Of a stretch of DNA of 64,000 nucleotides, positions 33,377-43,296 are shown piece after piece. A program made the position numbers and the translations under genes. The notes under the pieces are model-generated. The model had not been told where the DNA came from, ran no database searches, and saw only the letters and a program-made list of their open reading frames with translations. Each line of letters starts with the position of its first letter. Position 1 is the first letter of the stretch. The stretch comes from Basidiobolus meristosporus CBS 931.73 (Eukaryota; Basidiobolomycota; Basidiobolomycetes; Basidiobolales; Basidiobolaceae), in contig MCFE01000454.1 in NCBI GenBank assembly GCA_002104905.1, positions 1-64,000 on the forward strand. Direction: 5' to 3'.

Positions 33377-34186
33377 GTGGTGAAGCTACTAGCAAGAAAG
33401 CCGGAACTGAATCAAGCATCTCTAGTGAATGGAAAAAAATGGGAAATCCGGTTGATCCGACTACACCGCACCGGGCCTGTCGAACAACAATACGATTGAT
33501 TCCATTTATTTATGAGGATCTCGAAATCGCTCGAGCGAGCACCGCCATCATGGATGAAGCAAGGCCTATATAACAGATCAGTCAATCCCAACCATCCAGA
33601 TTGGAGCAATCGGCCGTTTCCTGCAACTTAAATTTCATTTTTAGGATCGGCATGCGCAAAAAAAGTCACAACCGGCAAATGCCAAGATTGGCAGTGAGGT
33701 CCAAAGAGAAAGGTCAAGTGGGAAGGAAGCCTGATCACTGGTGAACCCATGTTTCTTAGATGAAGATGATTGTGATGTTTATTGAATGTCACTGGATATC
33801 AAGAAATGCTGCCAACTGCAGAAAAACCAAAAATGATGTGGCTAGCAGAGATAAGGGCGGAACCAACGTATTCTCGTAGTGATAAGTCTAGCTTCAATAT
33901 TATGTGCTTGGAGGTGGGCGGGTGTTGCTCGCAAGAGCTGGGTATTGGTGCTATAAACGCTCGCTTGGGATCAATGTGGCCTGGTGATCGCAATCTGAAG
34001 GGTTAGCGAAGTTGTCTGGTTTGTCGGGATATTCCAGATTTGTTTCCGAGAAACCCGATGTTATCTTGTACGATGTCTGCACAATAGAGGGTTTTGCTTC
34101 ATAGTTGTGGCTGTTATATCTTCACAGTCAGGTCGGCTCGAATTTCGTGCAACTTCTCTTGGATATACAGCCCATCAACTCGAGTA
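33377..34186. other. Intergenic upstream of VIP1
   Basis: The interval up to 34113 holds the VIP1 promoter and the 3' side of the LRR gene. Short open frames at 33412-33609 and 33782-34006 show no family feature. No RNA gene was recognised. Confidence 0.35.
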
Positions 34187-35205
34187 CAATTATCAATGAT
34201 CAGTACTTTGAGGTCTTTGAGCTGGGTTTCCCAGTCAATAAAGAGAAGAAGCATGGAGTCGATGAGCCAACTAACTGACGAGATGTCCAACTGCACAAGT
34301 TTGCTCAAGCCTCTAGCAATAGTCCCTAAGGCTGCGGGGCCTTCCGATAAGTCAAAGCATCCGGCAATGTTGAGATGAGTCAATGCAGGGGTAGAGTCGA
34401 CAATGGTTGTTGATGTTTGCCTCCCTTTAAGATTCTTGCAAAATGAGATATCTATAGATTTCAGGCTCGAGGATCTGCTGGGATTTTCGAGACTAGTTCC
34501 GGTAGATGATTGCAAGGGAAGGTCGCTGTGGCATGCATAAACCTTGGAATGATCAAAGAATTCAGCCAGTCCTTGATTAGTGAAAGTGCCGCATTTTAAA
34601 TAAACTCGCTCGTAGTCGCTATCTTTGAACTGAACTAATAGTTGGTCAGTGAGGTGGTGACGCTTGGCAGTTGACTGTAAAAGTCGTTGTTTGAGATGAA
34701 CAGGTAGCTTTGCGATCATTTCCGAGGACTGCAGTTTGATATGAGTAGCCGCAACTTGGGTACATATTTTCCGGAGACTCTTGAGACGACCTCGAGCTAT
34801 AAAGGAATAGATAAGCCAAAAGGAACAAGGAGAAAAATGGGAAGCAACAAGAGGTTTACCCTTTGTTCTGTCTTTCAACATTCGCTTTCTGGGTGGGGGT
34901 GGTGGTGGTGGTAGCGGCCCTGCCAGCACCTTCTTAGCTGTTGAGATAGCTCTACATTTGTCTTTCTCATCAAGAAACAGGTCATATTTGGTGAAAGAAG
35001 TGTTGAAAGGAAGAATGTTTCTTGGAATGGAGGGGCTTGAAGCCAAATGTCTGCGAATCTGCTCGGAAATTTGTTCTTGTTTTAGCTCATGGAAGGCCCC
35101 ACTGACTACCCGTTCAACGTTTTTGTGATTGTACAAGTCAAATGTCCGGGCTCGCTTGAAGGGTTTACATAGGTCAGGCCGGAGGTGTGTGTTTCTTTTA
35201 GGCAT
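34114..35205 (-). CDS. Leucine-rich-repeat protein (LRRC42/AMN1-like)
   Basis: ATG at 35203-35205 (MPKRNTHLRPDLCKPFKRAR). The frame stays open to 34114, but a 63-nt segment at 34859-34797 has intron borders (GTAAAC...TTTATAG) and codes for an unlikely hydrophobic insert. Removing it joins DRTK to ARGRLKSLRKICTQV and gives about 342 aa. The C-terminal half has irregular LRRs: LKSIDISFCKNLKG, LTHLNIAGCFDLS, LVQLDISSVSWLID, LKVLIIDNCTRVDG. The N-terminal half is basic with a proline run (PPPPPPP at about residue 100). The arrangement recalls LRRC42-like and Amn1-like proteins. Nuclear or cytosolic location is likely because no signal peptide is seen. Function unknown. Confidence 0.75.
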   Translation of the reverse strand: MPKRNTHLRPDLCKPFKRARTFDLYNHKNVERVVSGAFHELKQEQISEQIRRHLASSPSIPRNILPFNTSFTKYDLFLDEKDKCRAISTAKKVLAGPLPPPPPPPRKRMLKDRTKGKPLVASHFSPCSFWLIYSFIARGRLKSLRKICTQVAATHIKLQSSEMIAKLPVHLKQRLLQSTAKRHHLTDQLLVQFKDSDYERVYLKCGTFTNQGLAEFFDHSKVYACHSDLPLQSSTGTSLENPSRSSSLKSIDISFCKNLKGRQTSTTIVDSTPALTHLNIAGCFDLSEGPAALGTIARGLSKLVQLDISSVSWLIDSMLLLFIDWETQLKDLKVLIIDNCTRVDGLYIQEKLHEIRADLTVKI

Positions 35206-35653
35206 GGCCAAAGTGGTAGGCAATAAATTAGTAGGAGAGATTTACTATCTATGCAATTGCTCCAGCAGTATATTGTTCAGTTAAATAGATAGATATAAAC
35301 GTATTTTAACTGGCCCAATGTTTCGATCCAATGTCTAAGCGTGGATTGCGGCAGGTAGGCAAGTCGCAGTTGAGAACCCCATACACTAATCGACAAGCAT
35401 TGAATCGATCACTGTTGGGCTCTGTTCGAGGAAATCCCACATATATGCCGCAATAGCCTCTAACAGGTTAGCACCACCAAACGTGCACTTTTTACAGTCA
35501 CGCACACCCACAAGCATAATCCCTCTTTATCCAAATCATACATCCCTCGTTTTACCAAAATTAGGCTTGATTTATTTGTTGGGGTATTTGACCATTATGA
35601 TACATAGAGTTGGCGCCGGCTTGGTTTAGTGCGTTCCTCCCTGGTGATTTGGT
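35206..35653. other. Intergenic between LRR gene and B12D-like pair
   Basis: 448 bp with the LRR gene promoter and the 3' end of the first B12D-like gene. AT-rich; nothing else is recognised. Confidence 0.35.
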
Positions 35654-35818
35654 TTAGTGTTTTCCCTCCTGGTGATGCGAAGGGTACAGACGGAGATGCT
35701 TGTCGGTAGCAACTTTTTTACCCATGCTGTAGACTGCGAATCCCAAGGCTCCGCTCAAGACTGCGATCAGAGGAGTAACTTCGACTGGGACTTTTCTCAA
35801 GGCACTTCCGAAGGACAT
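35654..35818 (-). CDS. B12D/NDUFA4-like small protein, copy 1 (54 aa)
   Basis: Single exon, ATG at 35816-35818, stop at 35654-35656. It reads MSFGSALRKVPVEVTPLIAV followed by a short membrane segment (LSGALGFAVYSMGKKVA) and a charged tail ending LRLYPSHHQEGKH. A short basic N-terminus, the V-P-V-E-V-x-P start of one transmembrane helix and a small tail are typical of B12D/MLRQ (NDUFA4-like) proteins of the inner mitochondrial membrane. A TATA box (TATAAAAG, minus strand, 35887-35894) lies about 70 bp upstream. It has a tandem paralogue at 36396-36563. Family assignment is by pattern only. Confidence 0.7.
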   Translation of the reverse strand: MSFGSALRKVPVEVTPLIAVLSGALGFAVYSMGKKVATDKHLRLYPSHHQEGKH

Positions 35819-36395
35819 GTTGGTATGGGAATGGATTAGATTAAATGGCTAGATTGGTTTATCCTAAATGGAAAATCACTGGTCTGCTTTTATAAGTCGG
35901 TCTGGTAATCACGACCAGATCCAGAACACCACCCATAATCCCACACAACTATTGCCATACATACATCCTGAGAAAGCGCAGCCTAGAACTGACGGTCCCT
36001 AAATAGTTTCCTGCTTGTCGAGTGGTAATAGTACACAAGAGCCATCAGGCTAAACTCTTCCACCACTTTATCATGCTTAAACACCGAGAGCAGTCTGGAT
36101 TCCTCGAGATGTCCCCAGATCCTTTACTCCAAACCCCGCATCCATATGACGTTCTACTCAAATGTTTGTGCTACTTAGACTCACAGCGGGACAGAACTCG
36201 TTACTCAAGTCAACTTCTATTATATTGTGGAGTCGCTTTTATCCGAACATTTGTCAGAAATCATCCCAGTTGAAGAATTGAGGTTGACATTGAAATTTAT
36301 TTAACGGTCACATGTATAACAACCGATTGTTTGTTTGAATGTATGTGATGGAGAGGCGACTAGTAGTATGGTACAGGGTTTACTTCGACGAAGCC
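35819..36395. other. Intergenic between the B12D-like paralogues
   Basis: 577 bp with the promoter and TATA box of copy 1 and the 3' side of copy 2. An open frame at 36022-36273 has no recognisable feature. Confidence 0.35.
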
Positions 36396-36563
36396 TTAAT
36401 GGTTTCTGGTTCCAGACATGTGGGAAGGATAAAGACGAAGGTCTCTGTCGGTAGCGATCTTCTTACCCATGCTGTAGAAAGCGAAAGTGACGGCACCACT
36501 CAAGACAACGATCAATGGGGTGACTTCGACGGGGACTTTTCTCAAGGCGCTTCCGAGGGACAT
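36396..36563 (-). CDS. B12D/NDUFA4-like small protein, copy 2 (55 aa)
   Basis: Single exon, ATG at 36561-36563, stop at 36396-36398. It reads MSLGSALRKVPVEVTPLIVV, then LSGAVTFAFYSMGKKIA and the tail TDRDLRLYPSHMSGTRNH. It is identical to copy 1 at about 37 of the first 47 residues and diverges at the last 7-8. A TATA box (TATATAAA, minus strand, 36621-36628) lies about 60 bp upstream, at the same spacing as in copy 1, so both are probably well expressed. The likely place is the mitochondrial inner membrane, by family analogy. Confidence 0.7.
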   Translation of the reverse strand: MSLGSALRKVPVEVTPLIVVLSGAVTFAFYSMGKKIATDRDLRLYPSHMSGTRNH

Positions 36564-37748
36564 TTTGTAAGTAGATTGATAGACAACTGAATATACTCTT
36601 TTCCGAGGGGAATCCTGGTGTTTATATAGTCATGTCGATGGAATATCGAGAGACCGGCAAAGTCTATATTTGGGCAGAGAACAAACAGTCTTCCCATTCC
36701 ATTCCCCCACATCCACACCATACTTTCGAAATTGCCCAAAATCTAGAACTGTCGTTTCCTTTTGATAGGATATTAATGTGCCTAGATAATTCTAGCCACA
36801 GCCTCGTTCTAGAGATTGCCCCATTTTTGATCGACCTCATACCGATCAATGGAGCATTAATCTTTGCGGATGGTTAATTGAAAATCATCAGATCATTAAA
36901 GCGCCACTAACTTGGACTTTGCGAGTATCAATAAATCTATAGTGTGTTATCATATTGATTATGGGTTAATGTTCCCGTAAATCTGCCGCATGCAGTAATT
37001 CTGGTCCTAAATTGTTAATAGCACAAATTGACCAACATGGATTGCGTTACTTACCGCGTTATTTAATACCAAACTAGTTATAATCCTGTTACTTTCATTT
37101 CGTTTCATCATAATCATATTGCAATCCTTTCGGTTAAGGCTATGGCTATGGCTGTGGCTATGTGCTACTATTTATCCTGAATTTCTAGCAGCTTATCACT
37201 TGGTTATCTCTGAACTTCAGTTTATAGTTATTTAACCCGTGTGCTACATCAAAGTCGAATGTAAGGGCATTAGAGGTTCGCACCTTAAGGATACCCAGCA
37301 CTTTGATTAGGGTGATACCATCGCCTAAAGTGTTACTGCCGTCACCGCTAAAATAGTGAGAAGGGGGGGGTGATGGATATCAAGGTAGAACGAGTGCGGT
37401 AGAACCAAACTCGTTTCAGCAATAAATAGAAATACATGATGGTTTACATGTAATTTTACTATATGTGTCTTGGTGACTATGGCCTCATCCCAATCTATCG
37501 AATTTCTCCGGGTAAATTGGCTTCGACTATTTTACTAGCAACTGCCTTGGCCCTTAAGCGTGTAGTGTAACTCAGGTGTTACTTCTACAGAGCTGACTTC
37601 ATCACGAACCGGTGTTACGATCAGATACATGGGTGAATTATAAATAATGTGCTCCTTCGCCTAGCCACACAGTCCACTTTTTCACCATTAATATTTGGCA
37701 TTACTCTTCCATTCGCCTTCTGTAGATTGATTAGCAATACCTGGCGTT
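36564..37748. other. Intergenic upstream of the C2H2 gene
   Basis: About 1.2 kb. It contains a GGCTAT microsatellite (about 37139-37165), a G8-9 run near 37365 and otherwise AT-rich sequence. Such long upstream regions are common before fungal transcription-factor genes. No gene is supported. Confidence 0.35.
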
Positions 37749-38627
37749 ATGATACCAAGCGGCATTGTCCAAGGCGCATTAAACACGAATTATCAAGAAC
37801 CTCTGAAGAGCAATGGCTATTTCCCACAATGCTACATTGCTTCTTCCCAATCGAAGTTTCCTCAGAGCTACCCAGCCTCGTCAATTCATGGAAATGACGT
37901 TACACCCAAGACAAACAGGTCTCTCTCAATCGCTCTTTTAGCTCCCTACGACAAGAGATACATTTCGCAAACGACCCCCAACAGCCTGAAGGACCGAAGG
38001 GATTCGTTTTCTGAAGTTCAATGTCAGTGTCATTCATGCACAAAGCCAGCTGATGGGTATTATGGAGTAAACACAAGCCCCCCTTCAGTAACACAGTACT
38101 TGGGTAACAGCTCCATGAAAGTGAGCAATATCCACAAGCTCTTGAACCATGAAGCCTCGCCATTGCCCAGCAGTAGGAATGTTGGATCAGGGCTGTGCCC
38201 AACCACGCCATACCTTCCAAGCACACCATACCTTCCGAGCACACCACAATATGCAACGAAATCCTACTATCACCCATATTTAGGAAGCCCACGAGATACG
38301 TACCACCCTCGCGCCATTGCCTACATTTCAAGTCTCACACCGGAGAGCCACTTCCATCACGTTGACTCTTCATATACGCATTTTCATAGAAACCAGTACT
38401 TCAACAGCAAAAGTCACATCTGCCAGTATCCTAGTTGTCACATGCGATTCAAACGCTTAGAGCACCTCAAACGCCACTTCCGGGTTCACACATTAGAGCG
38501 TCCGTACATATGTACCCACGAGGGTTGTAACAAGGCATTTTCTCGGAGAGACAATCTTGGCCAGCATCTGAAGACTCATGAGCGCCGAGCGCTGAAACAA
38601 GAGCATCAGTTGAAATCCGCCAAGTGA
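37749..38627 (+). CDS. C2H2 zinc-finger transcription factor (two fingers)
   Basis: 292 aa, ATG at 37749, no intron in the ORF. The N-terminal 215 residues are Ser/Pro/Tyr-rich without a fold, with the tandem motif [16 protein letters not shown]. The C-terminus holds two adjacent C2H2 fingers: [20 protein letters not shown] with RVH, and [20 protein letters not shown] with KTH. The linker HTLERPY is close to the TGEKP class. A basic tail ends the protein. Two C-terminal fingers with RLEHLKRH and RRDNLGQH recognition helices resemble the Msn2/Com2/Ste12-associated finger type of fungi. Sequence-specific regulation is expected; target unknown. Confidence 0.85.
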   Translation: MIPSGIVQGALNTNYQEPLKSNGYFPQCYIASSQSKFPQSYPASSIHGNDVTPKTNRSLSIALLAPYDKRYISQTTPNSLKDRRDSFSEVQCQCHSCTKPADGYYGVNTSPPSVTQYLGNSSMKVSNIHKLLNHEASPLPSSRNVGSGLCPTTPYLPSTPYLPSTPQYATKSYYHPYLGSPRDTYHPRAIAYISSLTPESHFHHVDSSYTHFHRNQYFNSKSHICQYPSCHMRFKRLEHLKRHFRVHTLERPYICTHEGCNKAFSRRDNLGQHLKTHERRALKQEHQLKSAK

Positions 38628-39561
38628 TTGCTCTGTTGCCAGGAATCGTCTATATATTACATAATGCTTAATTAAAATCTTCGGTTTGTCCAGCCACACA
38701 TGGCATGCATAACTACAAGAATTGTCAGCTAGTCACAAAATGATAAGGCTCGTCCTATGTGCTCATGCAATTGGCGATATCGCTGTGCTACGGCCATCTC
38801 GGGTGTTACGACAATGATTCCGTTAAGGACTTGAACGTGGTTGCTGTGGATACCAATCAGATGGCTTCAATTTAGCCATTGCGGGATAGGCAGTTGGCTG
38901 GCTTGTTGATTGGATTTCTGCCCTACTGATGGCGGGCATGTGAATGGTCATCAAGGAATACACGCCATCATTGGGATTCTATGCGCCCAGAGGTTGGCGA
39001 AGAAAAGATGCGCTTCAGAATGGCTGTGTACTGTTCATGATGCAGATCTAGAGGGAGGTGGTTTGTGGAACGCCCGCGGAGATTGAAATCCTAAGGGAAA
39101 TGGAAATGCACCGTGGGGATTGCCAACATATGACCCAGGATGCAAATGCGGAGTGGTTCTCAGGCATCGTGGAGCACATTCTTCACAACAGGTTTTATTC
39201 AAGATTAATGCCTGAGAGTAGTGCCAAAACTGGGAGCATTTAGCCAAATGGCGGAGGAATATCCGGTAAAGGCTTGGGCCCCTTGTGCGCTGAAAAGTTG
39301 CTGGGACCTAGTCTGCACAATTAACGCAATGTGATACGACCATATGGTGGATCGAGGTTCAACAATATCGCTTCAAGTGTACTCTATGGACATGGGTCAG
39401 TAGTATTCCTTAAATGTGCTCTATGGACATGGGTCAATAGCATTGTTTAGTTAGTACGGTTTGCGTGGGATGGGGTTGGATGGTGGTTTTCGATCTCACT
39501 AATACATAGGGAATTCAAAAGAACTGATTAAAATGTACAATAATTGTTGTGTGAATGGATG
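38628..39561. other. Intergenic with a short tandem repeat
   Basis: 934 bp with no supported gene. A 26-bp unit (CTCTATGGACATGGGTCA core) occurs twice, 37 bp apart, at about 39378-39445. A 61-codon frame at 39058-39243 has no recognised feature and no clear start context. Confidence 0.4.
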
Positions 39562-40239
39562 CTATTGATAAATATTGGAGTGGGTCTCTGCCTCAAGTCT
39601 TTTATGGTGATAGCCACAGAGCCAACGGGTGATTCCGCCACGGAGCTTGGTGTAATGGAGCCCTGCCAATGGGCGCGACTCGACATGGTCCGGGAGGTAG
39701 TCTTCAAAGAAACCAAGTGAGTGACCGATGCTTAGGTGGTGAGTTCCAAGTGACAAAACATTACCTTCAAGCTGAATGAGGCCCACGTCGCGAGCGTGCG
39801 GGCTGATTCTCATCGCCTCTTCTAGCCAACGGATTTGACTGTCCTCGTCATCCCTGGCCCATGAATCCTGCATCTTCTCAGAGTCCTGTTCAGCCACGAA
39901 GGCTTCAAGGATCCTGGCGATTTGTGCAAAGTATTCTCCGGTGGAGGAGGAGCTTCCTTGAAGATACTCCAGAGGAATTGTTGGCGTGTGGCACGGAAGC
40001 GAGTTGATAGAGCAATAGCGAGATACGGCGGCAACCAATGGTCCAGCTACAAAACGCAATAGCACCCGTAAGTGGAAGGGTGGCGGGGGAATGTCAGCCG
40101 TGAGGGACTCACCATTTTTCAAAAATTTATGAGGATTTCCGATTGGGAATCCGGGATGGGATGTGATATGCGTGTTGCTGTGTTCACAGAGAATGTACAA
40201 AACAAAGGTGTCCTGGTTCCATTGGCTAGTGGGAATCAT
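39562..40239 (-). CDS. Unrecognised protein, probably with an intron
   Basis: An open frame runs from 40299 but its first codon is GTG; the first ATG is at 40237-40239 (MIPTSQWNQDTFVLYILCEH). A likely 66-nt intron (40112-40047, GTGAGT...TTGTAG) joins PIGNPHKFLKN to AGPLVAAVSRY. Without it a non-conserved Pro-rich stretch would be read. The segment CEHSNTHITSHPGFPIGNP with KFLK looks like C-terminal segments of large fungal TPR/STAND-type proteins, but this is a weak impression. The rest (IARILEAFVAEQDSEKMQDS, IRWLEEAMRISPHARD) is helical and charged. It lies about 110 bp after the kelch gene on the same strand. Upstream exons may be missing or it may be a gene fragment. Confidence 0.45.
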   Translation of the reverse strand: MIPTSQWNQDTFVLYILCEHSNTHITSHPGFPIGNPHKFLKNGESLTADIPPPPFHLRVLLRFVAGPLVAAVSRYCSINSLPCHTPTIPLEYLQGSSSSTGEYFAQIARILEAFVAEQDSEKMQDSWARDDEDSQIRWLEEAMRISPHARDVGLIQLEGNVLSLGTHHLSIGHSLGFFEDYLPDHVESRPLAGLHYTKLRGGITRWLCGYHHKRLEAETHSNIYQ

Positions 40240-40350
40240 GTTAGTCTGACTGGACTGGGAAAACAATACACAGATGCAGCCTACTTGGGGGATTTCCACG
40301 ATTCTCCTGCTTTGTCCCCGGGCTAGAAAGCAATGGGCTTAGAAAGGAGC

Positions 40351-42703
40351 CTAACAAAGGGATAGCGAACAGAACCAAACCATGACAACAAATAAACGCG
40401 GTATTTTGATGGACGACTCCGAGAGTAGCATCGCCTTCAATGAATCGAGATCGCTTTTTACAGTTGGTGAGTGGTTGTGTGCGGCGGCAAAGACATCGAG
40501 GTTGTGCTCTTGAGAATTACTGGTGGTAGACTGTGAGCTTCTATGGGGAGTGGGCTGAACTAACTGAGGAGCTAGAAGGGCCTCCTCATGGGCAACAGGG
40601 TCCAGATTGTTAACGACATGTAATCCCCTTCCGCTTTGGTTAAGATACTCGTCGTCACAGGTAAGTCGAGCAATCCTATCCAGTGGACTAAGCGTTTCAC
40701 TGATGTGTTTGTCATTAATCTCCCCATTCTGTACGCTGCTGCGTCCCTGCAAGCTGGAGCTATACACATCTGGGGTAGCCGACAGTTGATACTCACTTTC
40801 GTGGCCTGTTGAAGCATTGCTTGTCCCAAAAGATGGCAGAACGGGGCTGCTATCACTTCTGGTTGGGGAATCACTATAGAGGGAAAGCAACGAGCTCTCT
40901 TTGCCAAGTGGGCTAGCTTCATACGAGCCGTTGGCCCATAGATAAGAGCCAGAGTAACCAAGCCCGTGAAGGCTACTTGGTCGTTGACTGGCATCCCCCA
41001 TCAGATAGGAGTCATTAGGGCTGAAATCAGCAGGGAGGCCTACGCTTGAATTTGGAAGATAGGAAAACGAGTCACCCCGAGCGCTGTCAAAATCCGGATC
41101 AGCCTTTCTTTCGGCCTCATGGTCAATCCGGACGTTCCTCTGCTTCTTTCTTTTCCAATTTCTGACCCCTATGCCCGTAATCACCCCCATGGCCAATATT
41201 CCAAAGAATGAGCTAAGGATGGCAACAATAATCACCACTTTGCTGTTGGACCCAGAGTTGTTGGAATCCCCGGACGAGTCACCGGGTTGTGTTGGGTTGG
41301 TGGGGCCCGGTTTGGAGTCAGGATGAGCACTATACTTTGTCCAGTTCCAGCTCACAAGGTCAAGACCATAAAGATTATTGTCGCTCTCAGCTCCGATGCC
41401 GCCGTAAATATATAGTTGGTTATTGTCCAAAGCAGCAGTATGGCCTGGAACATCGTTAAACATTACATATCGCTGGATTCTTACGAGCTCGACTTACCCA
41501 TTCTGGCAGTTGGTGCGTTTGATTTGTTCTTGATTGGGGCTCTACTCCAAGTGTAGGTGTTGCCTACGAGTTCCAACACCCATATGTCGTTATCAGTGGG
41601 CGAGTTGATATTCGTTTGGGCAGTTCCCCCAGTGCCGCCTTGATGATCAAAGTCCGTGTTAAAAAACATTGCTTAGGGAGGAAAAACGGTCCTGTCCAAA
41701 TTACCAAACACAATCATCTTGTCTGTCAGGCAGCTTGCAGAATGGCCGATTCTAGAGAGAGCGCATAGAGTTTAAGCCAAGATCATCTGTTGATTCAAGA
41801 TAAGCTGAAAGAACCTTGCGCCAGGCATCGCAGACCCGCCATTGTCCCCTACGTATGGGACATTCAACCTCCATCCTTTCGTACTAAGATTGTAGATGTG
41901 GAGTGCGCTAGTCGCCTGGCTTTGTATACTTCCCCCAAAGTACAGGATACTATTCTGAGAAGCAAAATAGCATGCGGCATGAAAGTAGACGGAGATTCCG
42001 TTTGAGGCAGAGTACCAAATCTGTTGTGCGGTATCCTACAACGTTGTAGACATCGGGTGTTACTTGGTGGAAATTTGATTTTTCCAAGGAGGCTTTCACC
42101 AGACTTACAAAATTGCTAAGGTCACTTTGAATACTGCCCCCATTGAAAGCACCAGTAGCATCCGCAAAAATCCCACCAAACAGGTAGGCTTCCTCGTTTG
42201 CGATGGTAAAAGTGGAAGCCAAACGTGCTGCCGGTGGTGCGCCCGCTACCATCAAGAAGAAATCAGTGAATATTGGAAACTAGCAACTGCCATTGGGATA
42301 GCCTACCGTTGGTGGCGTACGACCAGCCCCAGGAGTAAGTGTCAAGAACAGCTATTTGACTTTCGCCAGACCCAGGAAAGGGGAGATAGGTGAAAATCTT
42401 GTCTGAAGTGACTGGACTAATGGAGGTGACAAATTTTTGGGGGTTTTTCGGGATCCCACTCTGCGTAGGCTGTGACCACGTTTGCGTTTTGATATCCCAC
42501 ACATAAAGGTCCGTAGTTCCAGGGAGTTCTACTGGATTCTTTGCAGTGGTGGTGGAGTTAATGCCGCCGAAGATGATTAGTTTACCGTTTGCCACTGACG
42601 ACGAATGAAAGGCTTTCCAAGCTGGCACAAACGGCTTTTCTGGCGCACAGCTGGTTAGGGTAGGTAAAGCCAGTAAAAACCAGGCCACCCAGGGAAGTAG
42701 CAT
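40351..42703 (-). CDS. Type I membrane kelch-repeat protein
   Basis: Six exons: 42703-42307, 42245-42109, 42035-41815, 41751-41705, 41671-41498, 41444-40351; introns of 61, 73, 63, 33 and 53 nt keep the frame exactly and give 689 aa. Signal peptide at residues 1-20 (LLPWVAWFLLALPTLTSC). The extracellular part has kelch motifs: GKLIIFGGINS, YVWDIKTQTWSQP, EAYLFGGIFADAT, ILYFGGSIQ, IYNLSTKGWRLNVP, IWVLELVGNTYTWSRAP, QLYIYGGIGAESDNNLYGLD. A Pro/Ser/Asn-rich stem, one transmembrane helix (VVIIVAILSSFFGILAMGVI) and a basic stop-transfer KRKKQR follow. The Ser-rich cytoplasmic tail is about 250 aa. This layout occurs in many zygomycete surface proteins; the ligand is unknown. The 33-nt intron 4 is very short. 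Confidence 0.88.
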
Positions 42704-43296
42704 ACTAGATCTATTGGAAAGAGGGGAGCAAAACTGAAGTCTATGTATCCTTACAAAAATAACGAAAGTTTGTTAATAGAAAGAGCAATGCACTGCAAAA
42801 AGAATAAGTAATAAACCAGCCATCTCAGAGTATATATGAGATACCATTGTACGATGCTTAATTATATTAAGCTTCACTTAATTTCCTATTAAAATACGCT
42901 AGAATACGCAGTGCCATACATTCCCACTTAATAGCCTTGATTAGCTGGGTTGTTGGGTAAACCTCCAAAATTAGATCAGCAATTTGATTCACTCACAAAC
43001 GCCCACCATCCTGCGCCGACAGGTAGATGGATCATTGACCACTGAAGATAAATATGTTGGAATCTAATTTATTTTACAAAAAGACCGATGAAATGCATTC
43101 GTCCACCTTCCCGAACAAATCACCGCTGATTGGAGGACTATTTTTAACCAACCATCGGTGTTTCTCAATCATAGACTCCGGATCCCAGTTCAGTTAAATC
43201 TCGCTCGAGCTCACGATGCATGGCACGAATCAGCGGAGATTAAGTGCGCTGAGGACGGTGGTCAAATGCAGAGATGAAGGGTTTCTAAGAACATCT
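42704..43296. other. Intergenic between GH9 and kelch genes
   Basis: 593 bp, AT-rich near 42840-42910 (ATTAAGCTTCACTTAATTTC). It holds the kelch promoter and the 3' end of the GH9 gene. No further gene is seen. Confidence 0.35.

Noticed and set aside
37270-37300. GAGGTTCGCACCTT resembling a tRNA T-arm
   Set aside because: No matching acceptor, D or anticodon arms upstream. No convincing tRNA was found in the window.
39373-39445. Two spaced repeats that might suggest a CRISPR-like array
   Set aside because: Only two units, no regular spacers and a eukaryotic context; a simple tandem repeat.
40112-40299. Reading the unrecognised gene straight through with its GTG start and Pro-rich middle
   Set aside because: GTG is not expected as a start in a fungal nuclear gene, and the middle has clear intron borders (GTGAGT...TTGTAG).
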